Below are positions 1 to 7,865 of a DNA stretch of 64,000 nt, piece after piece (the stretch's first letter is position 1; each line of letters starts with the position of its first letter). The notes beneath the pieces are model-generated. The model made no database searches. It worked only from the letters and a program-made list of their open reading frames with translations, and was not told where the DNA came from. The position numbers and the translations under genes are program-made. The DNA is from Nostoc sp. ATCC 43529 (lineage in GTDB: Bacteria; Cyanobacteriota; Cyanobacteriia; Cyanobacteriales; Nostocaceae), in assembly GCA_003326205.1 (NCBI GenBank), contig LWTK01000036.1:372001-436000 (forward strand), read 5' to 3'.

Positions 1-117
1 CGCTCAACTTTTTTGATTTCACCTGATAGAATTATTGCCTATACTTGGCCAAATGTGAAAACTAAAGGTCATGCTCAGGCAGTTTTAACTAAATTACGGG
101 AATTAGCAGCCATATAA
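1..117 (+). CDS. Peroxiredoxin (BCP/PrxQ type), C-terminal fragment
   Basis: Frame 1 is open from the window edge to TAA at 115-117 and encodes 38 residues that begin RSTFLISPD and end KLRELAAI. The pattern 'R-[ST]-T-F-L-I-x-P-D/E...W-x-x-V-K-x-x-G-H-A-x-x-V-L-x-x-L' is the C-terminus of bacterioferritin-comigratory-protein/PrxQ thiol peroxidases, which reduce peroxides with thioredoxin-type donors in the cytosol. The catalytic cysteines lie outside the window, so activity cannot be judged. The family call rests on this short tail only. Confidence 0.6.
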   Translation, partial: RSTFLISPDRIIAYTWPNVKTKGHAQAVLTKLRELAAI

Positions 118-431
118 ATGCAACTGGATGCGAGTCTAGCAGTCCTAAATTATTTGTGAAAGCATCTCGTAGAGAAGAGAAACTGTCTTGGCGGTAGGCT
201 GTGGCAAGCTGCTGCGCGTCTACGTTAATTTTTACAAGTGAGATAGGATCGCTATATAGCAGTCTTATTTGATTTGTGAAAAATATAGAGAAGGAAACGA
301 ACTGCAAAGTACGCATAGACGCGGAGCGGCTTCCCGCAGGGTAGGACGCAAAGGGAAGAAAAAAGAAAGAGATATGTAATTTTGACAAATGATTTAGGAT
401 TGCTATAGTAGTATATCCAGTTGCATGAACT
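118..431. other. Intergenic region with dispersed palindromic repeats
   Basis: No gene is seen. The stretch holds two related half-repeats, 'GCAGTCCTAAATTATTTGTGA' near 139 and 'GCAGTCTTATTTGATTTGTGA' near 260. Each is followed by short GC-rich dispersed repeats of the 'CTCGTAGAGAAG' and 'GCGGCTTCCCGCAGGG' types that are common in Nostoc-like genomes. Apparent minus-strand reading frames here read through these repeats and resemble no protein family. Confidence 0.5.
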
Positions 432-1085
432 ATGGTTCAAGTTATCCAAGCTCAAAATGTCACTCTCGCATACTTAAAGAAAAAATTTGCTTTACAACAG
501 TCTGAAGATGAGCAATTTTTTACAGAGTGGCTTAATAATTTACCTGAAATTTCAGAATTAGAAAAGCAATACTTAGACCGAGTTAAAACTAACTACCTCA
601 ATGTTCTAGAAAACGCTCCTCTTTTGGAAGATGCAGTAAAATTAGTAGTATTGTCTCCGCTGCTTGATTTAGCTGGTTTTTATCTTCCTCCTTTTTATAT
701 TGCAACAGAAGAAAGTATAGAAATTAGCGAAGAAATTATTAGCGATCGAGAAAGTACTGAAGAAACTAAAGAAATTATCAAAGGTAGAATTGATGTTCTT
801 GTTCTACAGGATAAGTTATGGTTACTTATAATTGAATCTAAAAGATCTAATTTTTCTTTGGCAAAGGCAATTCCTCAAGCATTAACTTATATGTTGGCGA
901 ATCCTCAGCCTAATTATCCTGTATATTCATTGGTACTTAATGGAGAGGATTTTCAATTTCTAAAATTGATTCAAGAAGATAAACCAATGTATGCATTATC
1001 TGAGAGGTTTACTTTATATAGACGTGAAAACGAATTATACAAAATTTTAAGTATCTTAAAAAAATTGGGTCAAATTTTAATTTAA
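432..1085 (+). CDS. PD-(D/E)XK nuclease-like protein, paralogue 1
   Basis: A 217-aa cytosolic protein with no signal peptide or membrane segment. The core reads GRIDVLVLQ...LLIIESKRS, placing Asp121, Glu135 and Lys137 in the D-x(n)-E-x-K arrangement of PD-(D/E)XK nucleases. Cyanobacterial relatives of this type are often labelled 'restriction endonuclease subunit R', but no helicase or methylase domain is present here. It is followed after 75 bp by a close paralogue (1161-1787). The two share the N-terminus MVQ-IQAQNV-LAYL, LVVLSPLL-LAGFY and the nuclease core, so they arose by tandem duplication. This copy carries an extra acidic stretch of about 10 residues (near 104-114) before the core. 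A nuclease or nucleic-acid-binding role is inference from the fold motif; the substrate is unknown. Confidence 0.6.
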   Translation: MVQVIQAQNVTLAYLKKKFALQQSEDEQFFTEWLNNLPEISELEKQYLDRVKTNYLNVLENAPLLEDAVKLVVLSPLLDLAGFYLPPFYIATEESIEISEEIISDRESTEETKEIIKGRIDVLVLQDKLWLLIIESKRSNFSLAKAIPQALTYMLANPQPNYPVYSLVLNGEDFQFLKLIQEDKPMYALSERFTLYRRENELYKILSILKKLGQILI

Positions 1086-1160
1086 TTATCTTTCTTGTTC
1101 TGATCTTAGTTCAAAAGATAATAAGGTCATAATATTTATACTACATCTTTTAATGAAATT

Positions 1161-1787
1161 ATGGTTCAGTTTATTCAAGCACAAAATGTCGGGCTTGCCT
1201 ATTTAGAAGAAAGATTTAGTCTACAGCTAGCTGAAGATGAGGCGTTCTTCACAGAATGGGTTCAAAATTTACCGGAAATTACAGATTTAGAAAAGCAAGA
1301 ATTAGATAAAGTAAAACTTCATTTTCTCCGTTTAGTTAAACATCCTCCTTTGTCAGAAGAAACGGTGAAATTAGTAGTTTTATCTCCTTTGCTTAATTTA
1401 GCTGGATTTTATGATGAGCCTTTTTATATAAGAGGCGAACAATCAATAGAAATCTCTGCGGAAGATGAAGGAGAAATTATTCGAGGCAGAATTGATATTT
1501 TAGTTATTCAAGAACAATTCTGGGTGTTAGTAATTGAATCTAAAAGGTCTAGTTTTTCTCTTTTAGAAGCTGTACCTCAAGCACTTGTTTATATGCTGGC
1601 TAATCCAAGTCAAGATAAACCTAGTTTTGGATTAGTGACAAATGGTAGTGATTTTATTTTTTTGAAACTGACTAAACAAAATCAGCCAAGGTATGCTATA
1701 TCTGACCAATTTACACTTTTGAAACGAAAAAATGAACTTTATCAAGTTCTAAGTATATTAAAAAATTTGAGTCAAATTTTGAGTTAA
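1161..1787 (+). CDS. PD-(D/E)XK nuclease-like protein, paralogue 2
   Basis: A 208-aa tandem paralogue of the preceding gene. The putative catalytic set is Asp112 in RGRIDILVI, then Glu126 and Lys128 in VIESKRS. It is colinear with paralogue 1 along its whole length apart from a deletion of about 10 residues before the core, and both end in a similar ELYxxLSILKxLxQIL tail. The stop codon lies 3 nt before the ATG of the cysteine desulfurase, so the two are probably co-transcribed. No partner restriction, modification or toxin gene is visible nearby. Function beyond the nuclease-like fold is not known to me. Confidence 0.6.
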   Translation: MVQFIQAQNVGLAYLEERFSLQLAEDEAFFTEWVQNLPEITDLEKQELDKVKLHFLRLVKHPPLSEETVKLVVLSPLLNLAGFYDEPFYIRGEQSIEISAEDEGEIIRGRIDILVIQEQFWVLVIESKRSSFSLLEAVPQALVYMLANPSQDKPSFGLVTNGSDFIFLKLTKQNQPRYAISDQFTLLKRKNELYQVLSILKNLSQILS

Positions 1788-1790
1788 TTT

Positions 1791-2972
1791 ATGTCTATTC
1801 GCCCTATCTACCTTGATTGCCACGCTACCACACCTGTAGATGAACGGGTAGTAGCAGCAATGCTTCCTTATTTTACAGAATACTTTGGCAACCCAGCCAG
1901 TATTAGCCATGTTTACGGTTGGGAAGCGGAAGCAGCTGTTAAACAAACACGAGAAATCTTAGCAGCAGCGATTAACGCCACTCCTGAAGAAATTGTTTTC
2001 ACCAGCGGTGCGACAGAAGCGAATAATTTAGCTATTAAAGGTGTTGCGGAAGTTTATTTTAAAAAAGGTCAGCATATTATTACTATTGCTACTGAACATA
2101 GTGCAGTTCTTGACCCTTGTAATTATCTAAAAACTCTGGGTTTTGAAATTACTATTTTGCCAGTTAAAAAAGATGGATTAATTGATTTAACTGAGTTAGA
2201 AAAAGCTTTCCGTCCGGAGACTATTTTGGTATCGGTAATGGCTGCAAATAACGAAATTGGTGTGTTGCAACCATTGGCAGAAATTGGGGAAATGTGCCAC
2301 CAGAGCCAAATCATTTTCCACACCGACGCCGCCCAAGCTATTGGTAAAATTCCCTTGGACGTGCAAGGAATGAAAATTGACTTAATGTCCCTCACTGCAC
2401 ATAAAGTATACGGTCCAAAGGGCATAGGGGCGCTATATGTCCGCAGGCGCAACCCCAGAGTACAACTGGCTCCACAGCAACACGGAGGCGGACACGAGCG
2501 GGGAATGCGTTCTGGCACATTGTATACACCGCAAATTGTTGGCTTTGGCAAAGCTGTAGAAATCGCTTTGGCGGAACAAGCCACAGAAACGCAACGCTTC
2601 ACCGAACTCAGACAAAGATTGTGGGAACAACTTTCGCAACTTTCAGGAGTTCATCTCAACGGACATCCCCAAGCGCGATTAGCGGGAAACTTGAATATCA
2701 GCGTTGAGGGGGTGGATGGAGCCGCACTTTTACTAGGATTGCAGCCAGTAATGGCAGTTTCTTCTGGTTCTGCTTGCTCCTCCACAAATACCACACCTTC
2801 TCATGTTCTTACAGCACTGGGACATTCGCCAAAGCTAGCTTATGCATCGGTACGATTTGGTATTGGTAGGTTTAATACAGAAGAAGAAATCGATATTGTA
2901 GCGAAACATGCGATCGCCACTATTCAAAGTTTGCGTAATTCCGCTTTTGTGAATCTAGGAAGTAGGGAGTAG
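1791..2972 (+). CDS. Cysteine desulfurase (IscS/NifS family)
   Basis: A 393-aa fold-type I PLP enzyme that removes sulfur from cysteine as an enzyme-bound persulfide and leaves alanine. It would feed Fe-S cluster, thiamine or tRNA thiolation pathways. It begins MSIRPIYLDCHATTP as expected for the family. Lys205 in TAHKVYGPKG is the PLP Schiff-base lysine and Cys329 in SSGSACSS is the persulfide cysteine. Other family landmarks are TSGATEANN, TEHSAV, NNEIG and HTDAAQ. The long active-site loop with Cys followed by SSTN fits group I (IscS/NifS-like) rather than SufS. Length is normal. The ATG at 1791 is only 3 nt after the upstream stop. The nif cluster is not adjacent, so a housekeeping or auxiliary role is more likely than a dedicated nitrogenase role. 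Confidence 0.9.
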   Translation: MSIRPIYLDCHATTPVDERVVAAMLPYFTEYFGNPASISHVYGWEAEAAVKQTREILAAAINATPEEIVFTSGATEANNLAIKGVAEVYFKKGQHIITIATEHSAVLDPCNYLKTLGFEITILPVKKDGLIDLTELEKAFRPETILVSVMAANNEIGVLQPLAEIGEMCHQSQIIFHTDAAQAIGKIPLDVQGMKIDLMSLTAHKVYGPKGIGALYVRRRNPRVQLAPQQHGGGHERGMRSGTLYTPQIVGFGKAVEIALAEQATETQRFTELRQRLWEQLSQLSGVHLNGHPQARLAGNLNISVEGVDGAALLLGLQPVMAVSSGSACSSTNTTPSHVLTALGHSPKLAYASVRFGIGRFNTEEEIDIVAKHAIATIQSLRNSAFVNLGSRE

Positions 2973-3019
2973 GGAGTGGGGAGATGGGGAGAAAATTCTT
3001 CCTTGTCCCCCATGCCCTG

Positions 3020-3976
3020 CTACGGATTTTCCCGGATGAAAGTTTGAATTTCATCTAATTCCTGCTGATTGAGGCGAAATTCACCAGCACCGATGATTCC
3101 TTCTACTTGCTGTTGATTGCGTCCGCCAACGATCGCCGCAGTCACCGCCGGATTCTTTAAAGTCCAGGCGATCGCCACTTCACCAGGGGAACGGCCATGT
3201 TTTTCGCCAATGTGTCGTAACACTTCCACCAGCTTCAGATTGCGAGATAGACGCGGTTCTTGGAATTCACTGCTGTTCCTACGCCAATCATCATCTGGAA
3301 AATTGGCTACACGTTCAGGTGTCATTTTTCCTGTAAGCAAGCCAGATTGCATGGGTGAATAAACAATCACACCGATATTGTTTTCTTTGCAGAAAGGCAA
3401 AATCTCATTTTCAACATTAGGTTTGACTAGTGAATAAGGCGGTTGCAATGAAGTGACTGGCGCAATGTTCTGGGCACGTTGCAACTGTTGGACATTAAAG
3501 TTTGAAACCCCAATATAGCGAACCTTACCTTCATCTTTTAGCTTGGCGAGAGTTGTCCACCCTTCTTCAATTTCTAGATCTGGGTTCGGCCAATGGATTT
3601 GGTAAAGGTCAATGGTTTCAATATCCAATCGCCGCAGACTAGCTTCAACTTCCCGCCGTATAGAATCAGCCTTGAGGCTGTTACCTATTTTGCCGTTTTC
3701 ATCCCAGATCATCGAGCATTTAGTAAAAATGTAGGGGCGATCGGATCGACCTTTGAGCGCCTTGGCAACAACCTCCTCCGAATGTCCCAGACCATAGATA
3801 GCTGCGGTGTCAATCCAATTCACACCGAGGTCAAGAGCGCGATTGATGGCTGCGATGGACTCTTCGTCGTCTTGCGCTCCCCAACCAAAAGCCCAGTCAC
3901 CTCCACCGATCGCCCAAGCACCAAAGCCAATTGGAGTAATGTGAAGCTCTGAATTGCCAAGCTGTTTGGTTTGCAT
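3020..3976 (-). CDS. Aldo/keto reductase
   Basis: A 318-aa NAD(P)H-dependent (beta/alpha)8 barrel reductase of carbonyl compounds. The catalytic tetrad is visible as Asp56 (NWIDTAAIYG), Tyr61, Lys86 (IFTKCS) and His128 (YQIHWPNPD). The cofactor-side motifs GVSNF and AIVGGRNQQQ are present near the middle and the C-terminus. Relatives include the general stress-type AKRs (AKR11/YhdN-like). It is transcribed divergently from the SDR gene at 4197. The 220-bp gap between them holds a perfect TAGTGT-AA-ACACTA palindrome at 4065-4078 that could bind a shared regulator. The physiological substrate cannot be read from sequence. Confidence 0.88.
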   Translation of the reverse strand: MQTKQLGNSELHITPIGFGAWAIGGGDWAFGWGAQDDEESIAAINRALDLGVNWIDTAAIYGLGHSEEVVAKALKGRSDRPYIFTKCSMIWDENGKIGNSLKADSIRREVEASLRRLDIETIDLYQIHWPNPDLEIEEGWTTLAKLKDEGKVRYIGVSNFNVQQLQRAQNIAPVTSLQPPYSLVKPNVENEILPFCKENNIGVIVYSPMQSGLLTGKMTPERVANFPDDDWRRNSSEFQEPRLSRNLKLVEVLRHIGEKHGRSPGEVAIAWTLKNPAVTAAIVGGRNQQQVEGIIGAGEFRLNQQELDEIQTFIRENP

Positions 3977-4064
3977 ATCTACTTTTCTCCCAAAATTTTT
4001 GAGTCAATTCGTAGTGTAGGCTGCCAATATTGTCTCAACCGCTATCTCTGGTGTGAATGACTAC

Positions 4065-4078
4065 TAGTGTAAACACTA
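4065..4078. promoter_or_regulatory. Palindromic candidate operator between divergent AKR and SDR genes
   Basis: A perfect 6-bp inverted repeat with a 2-bp spacer, TAGTGT-AA-ACACTA, lies 89 bp upstream of the aldo/keto reductase start and 119 bp upstream of the SDR start. A related, non-palindromic ACTAGTGTAAACAC occurs at 28762-28775 upstream of the PEP-CTERM gene. The regulatory role is inferred only from symmetry and position. Confidence 0.35.
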
Positions 4079-4196
4079 TAGTTAATCACACTTGTATAGG
4101 ATTACTCAATCCTAAATATTGTGTTGATAACATACTACATATACACTAGAGTGGCTCGAAAATATTAGCAGTTGTTAGTTAAATAAAGAGAATAAT

Positions 4197-4937
4197 ATGT
4201 CAGAAGATTTAAAAGGCAAAATTGCACTTATTACAGGTGCAAACAAAGGTATTGGCTATGAAATCGCACGTCAACTAGGTTATAGGGGTGCTACCGTGCT
4301 TGTTGGTGCTAGAGATATCGGACGTGGTGAAGAAGCGGCGAATAAACTTCGTTTAAACGATATTGATGCCAAAGCAGTTCAATTGGATGTAGTAAACCAA
4401 AAGACAATCGATTCTACAGCCCAACAAATCGAGAGTGAATTCGGAAAACTTGATATCCTTGTAAACAATGCTGGGATACTAAGTGATAGCGATCGCCTTC
4501 CACCTAGCCAAGTTGATATTCAAACACTGCGACACACTTATGAGACAAACGTCTTTGGAGTATTTGCAGTCACAAAAGCCCTGTTGCCACTTTTAAAGAA
4601 ATCAACAGCAGGGCGAATAGTAAATATCTCAAGTGGCTTAGGTTCTTTGACTCTCAACTTAGACCCAAGTTATGAGTTTGCTGATTTTAAGCTTATTGCT
4701 TATAACTCATCAAAAACAGCATTAAACGCCCTTACAGTTTTGTTTGCTGCTGAGTTGAAAGATACCCCGATAAAAGTCAATGCTGCCGACCCTGGTTACA
4801 CAGCAACTGACATCAATCAAAATCAAGGTCACCGCACCGTCGAACAGGGAGCCACAGCAGCAGTCAGACTCGCTACCCTCCCTGATGATGGTTCTACTGG
4901 AGGATTTTTTGACGAGAATGGCGTAGTTCCTTGGTAA
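4197..4937 (+). CDS. Short-chain dehydrogenase/reductase (SDR)
   Basis: A 246-aa classical SDR with a Rossmann fold. It carries the nucleotide-binding TGANKGIG near residue 14, the structural NNAG near residue 90, and a Ser...Tyr-x-x-x-Lys catalytic set in NISSG and YNSSK. It resembles the plant/fungal carbonyl-reductase-like SDRs that contain a DPGY-ATD motif after the active site, also seen here (ADPGYTATD). It should reduce ketones or aldehydes, or oxidise alcohols, with NADP(H). The ATG is preceded by an AAAGAGAA purine tract. It is transcribed away from the aldo/keto reductase, suggesting a small stress- or carbonyl-responsive locus. The substrate is unknown. Confidence 0.88.
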   Translation: MSEDLKGKIALITGANKGIGYEIARQLGYRGATVLVGARDIGRGEEAANKLRLNDIDAKAVQLDVVNQKTIDSTAQQIESEFGKLDILVNNAGILSDSDRLPPSQVDIQTLRHTYETNVFGVFAVTKALLPLLKKSTAGRIVNISSGLGSLTLNLDPSYEFADFKLIAYNSSKTALNALTVLFAAELKDTPIKVNAADPGYTATDINQNQGHRTVEQGATAAVRLATLPDDGSTGGFFDENGVVPW

Positions 4938-5046
4938 ACGGGCATTGGGCATTGGGAAGAGGGCAAGGGGAAAGACTGATTGCAAGTTTTCTCTTGTCTG
5001 TTTTGTTTGTTCCCTTGTCTCCCGATACCCCATGCCCCATGCCCAT

Positions 5047-6111
5047 TCAATAAGGATTTGAATCAATCCGTCCTCTTTTAACACTCCTGAGATAGTACCC
5101 AGAAGTAGGTCTGTTTCTCAAGTTGAAGGTGTCGCCACGGGGAACTCTCCAAATTTTATAGTTGGAAAATGTCAAAGGCGATCGCGGTTCGCATACTTCT
5201 GGCATATGATCGCCTAGTACAAAGTACGCTGCACCCCTACCTATAACCTTCACCAGACCATATTTATCCACAACAACCGATGTACTCTCGCTCACTGCTA
5301 TACCCAAAACACTAGTAGATACACCGTCCTTAATTTGACGGGCAATAAAAGCCATAATTCGACCCATTCTTTCTCGTCTGTCGAAGTGTGTATCTACGAT
5401 GGTTCCTTTTAAATGACTCCAGTTGAAAAAGTTGTAAGTAAAAGTAATGTCTCGATAAGGATCTTCGAGTGCATCCCTAGTTTCAATGCCTTTCTCCGAA
5501 GAAGCGCAAGCATCGTAGACACACTCACTCTGAATCATCGCACCCGCACTGGTGCCACCAATACCACCTCCCTTCAAATAAACTGACTTAACAGCAGCCT
5601 CCAGTTTCGTATCTTTCCAACTGCGGATATACTGGCATTGGTCGCCGCCAGCAAAGAAAATTACATCAGCCTTTCTGATTTTTTCAACAATCTCAGCTTT
5701 GTTTGCTTCTTGCCGATTGCTAACAATTAAAGTTTCTACTGAGTTTACGCCTTTCATGGCCGAAATGAGGCGATTGTAATCGTGATTACCATAGGTGCGG
5801 ATTACAACAACGTCAAGTTTGGTGGCGGAGTTAGTACCTCCCCTAACTTCGTTAATCATCCATTGGATAGCGTCGTCCACATCGGGGCCTCCCCCACCCA
5901 AGCTAAGAACCGGCCCAGCTAAGGAAGAAGAACGAACATTGAAGGAGGGAGAGGGACGGACATCAACGGTATCGCCTAAGAAATAGCGTTTCCAGTTTGC
6001 TATAAAACGGGTTATGAGGAAGATTCCCATCTTAAACAACTTGATTACTCTACTCTTCAAGCGCCTTGATACATTTGGGAATGCCTTTGTCATACTAAAC
6101 TTCTGATGCAA
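5047..6111 (-). CDS. Cyanophycinase-like peptidase (S51 family)
   Basis: A 354-aa class I glutamine-amidotransferase-fold serine peptidase. The nucleophile elbow GTSAGA places Ser188, and FAGGDQ (near 153-158) and DTHFDRRERMGR (near 245) match the substrate-binding and catalytic stretches of cyanophycinases, which release beta-Asp-Arg dipeptides from the nitrogen reserve cyanophycin. Canonical CphB is about 270-300 aa. This protein has an N-terminal extension of about 60 residues, basic and partly hydrophobic (KMGIFLITRFIANW), that could be a membrane-associating helix or mean that translation starts later. No cyanophycin synthetase is adjacent. It may be a paralogue acting on another isoaspartyl or peptide substrate rather than the main CphB. 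Confidence 0.75.
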   Translation of the reverse strand: MHQKFSMTKAFPNVSRRLKSRVIKLFKMGIFLITRFIANWKRYFLGDTVDVRPSPSFNVRSSSLAGPVLSLGGGGPDVDDAIQWMINEVRGGTNSATKLDVVVIRTYGNHDYNRLISAMKGVNSVETLIVSNRQEANKAEIVEKIRKADVIFFAGGDQCQYIRSWKDTKLEAAVKSVYLKGGGIGGTSAGAMIQSECVYDACASSEKGIETRDALEDPYRDITFTYNFFNWSHLKGTIVDTHFDRRERMGRIMAFIARQIKDGVSTSVLGIAVSESTSVVVDKYGLVKVIGRGAAYFVLGDHMPEVCEPRSPLTFSNYKIWRVPRGDTFNLRNRPTSGYYLRSVKRGRIDSNPY

Positions 6112-6830
6112 ACTCCAATTATTGCTAAGCTGTTACGCATTTGAATCGCTCATTTACTCGTGAATGTTGTCCTTAGTCATTAATCAATTGTTCTTTGTGA
6201 ACATAAATGACAAATAACAAATGACAATTGACGGTTTTAATGAAAAATGTGCAATTTAGACGGCCATTAGCTTAACTTTGGCATCAGAAAGCTTGAAATT
6301 CCAGCGTACAGGACTTGTACTGTTTTTTAATGCAAAATAACCCAGAGTCATCATTAATTCTCTGCGCTAATCTGCAAAAATCTCTAGATTGCTTGTAGCG
6401 TTTAATTCTAATTAAAGAAAAATATTAGCGATCGCACTCTTCATAACTCTTACCCAGAATCTGTTTCGAGCATTTTTAACAGATTATTGTTTCATGCTCT
6501 CTGAAAAACAAAATTCTATATCTTATCAGCTTTTGATAATTCTGGTGAGAAATTTGGGTGTGAACATTCTCGATTATTTTTCTTTGAAAGTAACAAAAGA
6601 GAATTATAAAGCTTTGATTAAATGTTTGCTTAACTGTCTTAACTGTCCTTGCATTTGTGTTGTGAATGTAATAACCTCTTGAAATGAATTCAAAACATGC
6701 TCGTAAAAGCGTGTCATCAATTAGCCCAGGTGGAGCAACTACCACTGGTTTATGTTTAACCCAGAAGTAAATGCTTGAAACTGCTTTGTTTGTAGTGAGT
6801 AGATTTTATCGAGTAGAGAAGAATTGAAAC
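6112..6830. other. 719-bp intergenic region, no gene recognised
   Basis: The stretch is AT-rich and contains a short run of ATGACAAATAACAAATGACAA-type imperfect repeats near 6207. Two overlapping opposite-strand frames between about 6476 and 6745 have no family resemblance, unlikely composition and no ribosome-binding site, so I treat them as chance. The 3' part must contain the promoter for the 6831 gene, but no convincing -35/-10 pair was identified. Confidence 0.45.
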
Positions 6831-7595
6831 ATGACAAGCACACTGGCGTATAACGTAGAAAAGCAATTAAACTTTTCCAGTTCGCACATAGATGCGAAAT
6901 ACATTGAAAATGTCAGCAATTATAAGATTAACAACGAAACTATCGTAGTTAACCCGCACATGTGGGATGTCTTCGTTGGCGAGCCAGTGAGGAATATTAT
7001 TCCTGCTTTTTCCTCAACTATCCTCAAAGATATCACCATTGAAAAGGCACAAGCACTGATAGCGATCGAAGTCAAAGATATCATTAATATCGGGAATATT
7101 CTTTTGGAAGAGGGTTGGTTTTTGTTAGGCGATACTATTGAAGATCCTCCCAGTAGTAGCGACACCAGCGAAATTCTCTACCCGAAGAATACACCTCTGT
7201 GGAAATCGCCACAATATGATGCGGGTATTGTAGAGATTGACCCATATTATATGACGAGGCAGGCAAAGACACCAACTCAAAACCAAAGCTTTGTCGTGAA
7301 ACTCAACTTATGGTTTGCACCCTCATACACCAATTGTTTCATACACAACAAGCATGACTTTATCGAAATCCACACACAGATATTCGGTACTGGCAGAATG
7401 CAAAAGTTCAAAGCTCAAGATTATGGCACTCTCTATGAAGACATGTTGATGAGTCCAGGATTCACCACTTATGTGCCATTTTGTCAAGTAGAAGAAAACA
7501 GCAAATACATTTATCCGTGGCATCAATATTACGCAGATACAGATTGCATTTGGATGGCAATAGAGTATCACCCGTTAACAAAAGCTGATACTTAG
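6831..7595 (+). CDS. Uncharacterised 254-aa protein, possibly cupin-like, upstream of the glucan lyase
   Basis: I do not recognise the family with certainty. There is no signal peptide or membrane segment. The C-terminal half has a double-stranded beta-helix feel: IHNKHDFIEIHTQIFGTGRM (about 181-200) offers His, His, Glu and His followed by G-x-G, and MSPGFTTYVPF then YPWHQYYADTDCIWMAIEYHP resembles the second cupin motif with further His residues. It is separated from the GH31 glucan lyase gene only by a MITE-like repeat and reads in the same direction. In fungi, 1,5-anhydrofructose made by glucan lyase is processed by enzymes that include cupin-domain dehydratases/tautomerases, so a role in that pathway is an attractive but unproven inference. 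An AGAGAAG purine tract lies upstream of the ATG. Confidence 0.55.
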   Translation: MTSTLAYNVEKQLNFSSSHIDAKYIENVSNYKINNETIVVNPHMWDVFVGEPVRNIIPAFSSTILKDITIEKAQALIAIEVKDIINIGNILLEEGWFLLGDTIEDPPSSSDTSEILYPKNTPLWKSPQYDAGIVEIDPYYMTRQAKTPTQNQSFVVKLNLWFAPSYTNCFIHNKHDFIEIHTQIFGTGRMQKFKAQDYGTLYEDMLMSPGFTTYVPFCQVEENSKYIYPWHQYYADTDCIWMAIEYHPLTKADT

Positions 7596-7612
7596 CAAGT
7601 TGATTGATTATT

Positions 7613-7703
7613 AGGACTTACGCAAAAAACCTCTCAAACTCTCATTTCTCCGTGACCTCTGCGCCTCTGTGGTTCGATTTTCCGTAGCCTGTGCGTAAGT
7701 CCT
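7613..7703. repeat. MITE-like element, copy 1, upstream of the GH31 gene
   Basis: A 91-bp element bounded by a 12-bp perfect terminal inverted repeat, AGGACTTACGCA / TGCGTAAGTCCT. Its interior (CCTCTCAAACTCTCATTTCT...TGCGCCTCTGTGGTTCG) aligns with the reverse complement of the element at 10960-11062. The two copies therefore flank the glucan lyase gene in opposite orientation. No transposase is encoded. It is non-autonomous and probably dispersed in the genome. Confidence 0.75.
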
Positions 7704-7865
7704 GGATTATTAAAATCTCTTTGCGTCAGAGCGTCCCCCCTCCTTTACCCTTGTCTCCAAAAGATTGCAGCAGTTAATCTTGAGAATCTGGAGTTAGGAA
7801 ATTAGGGTGGCTCCACCTCAATCAATCTCTACAAAAGTTCCTTTAACATCACCAGAGGTATATTC

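Noticed and set aside
6476..6745. Overlapping frames on both strands in the 6.1-6.8 kb gap
   Set aside because: They are mutually exclusive, lack ribosome-binding sites and show no recognisable motif.
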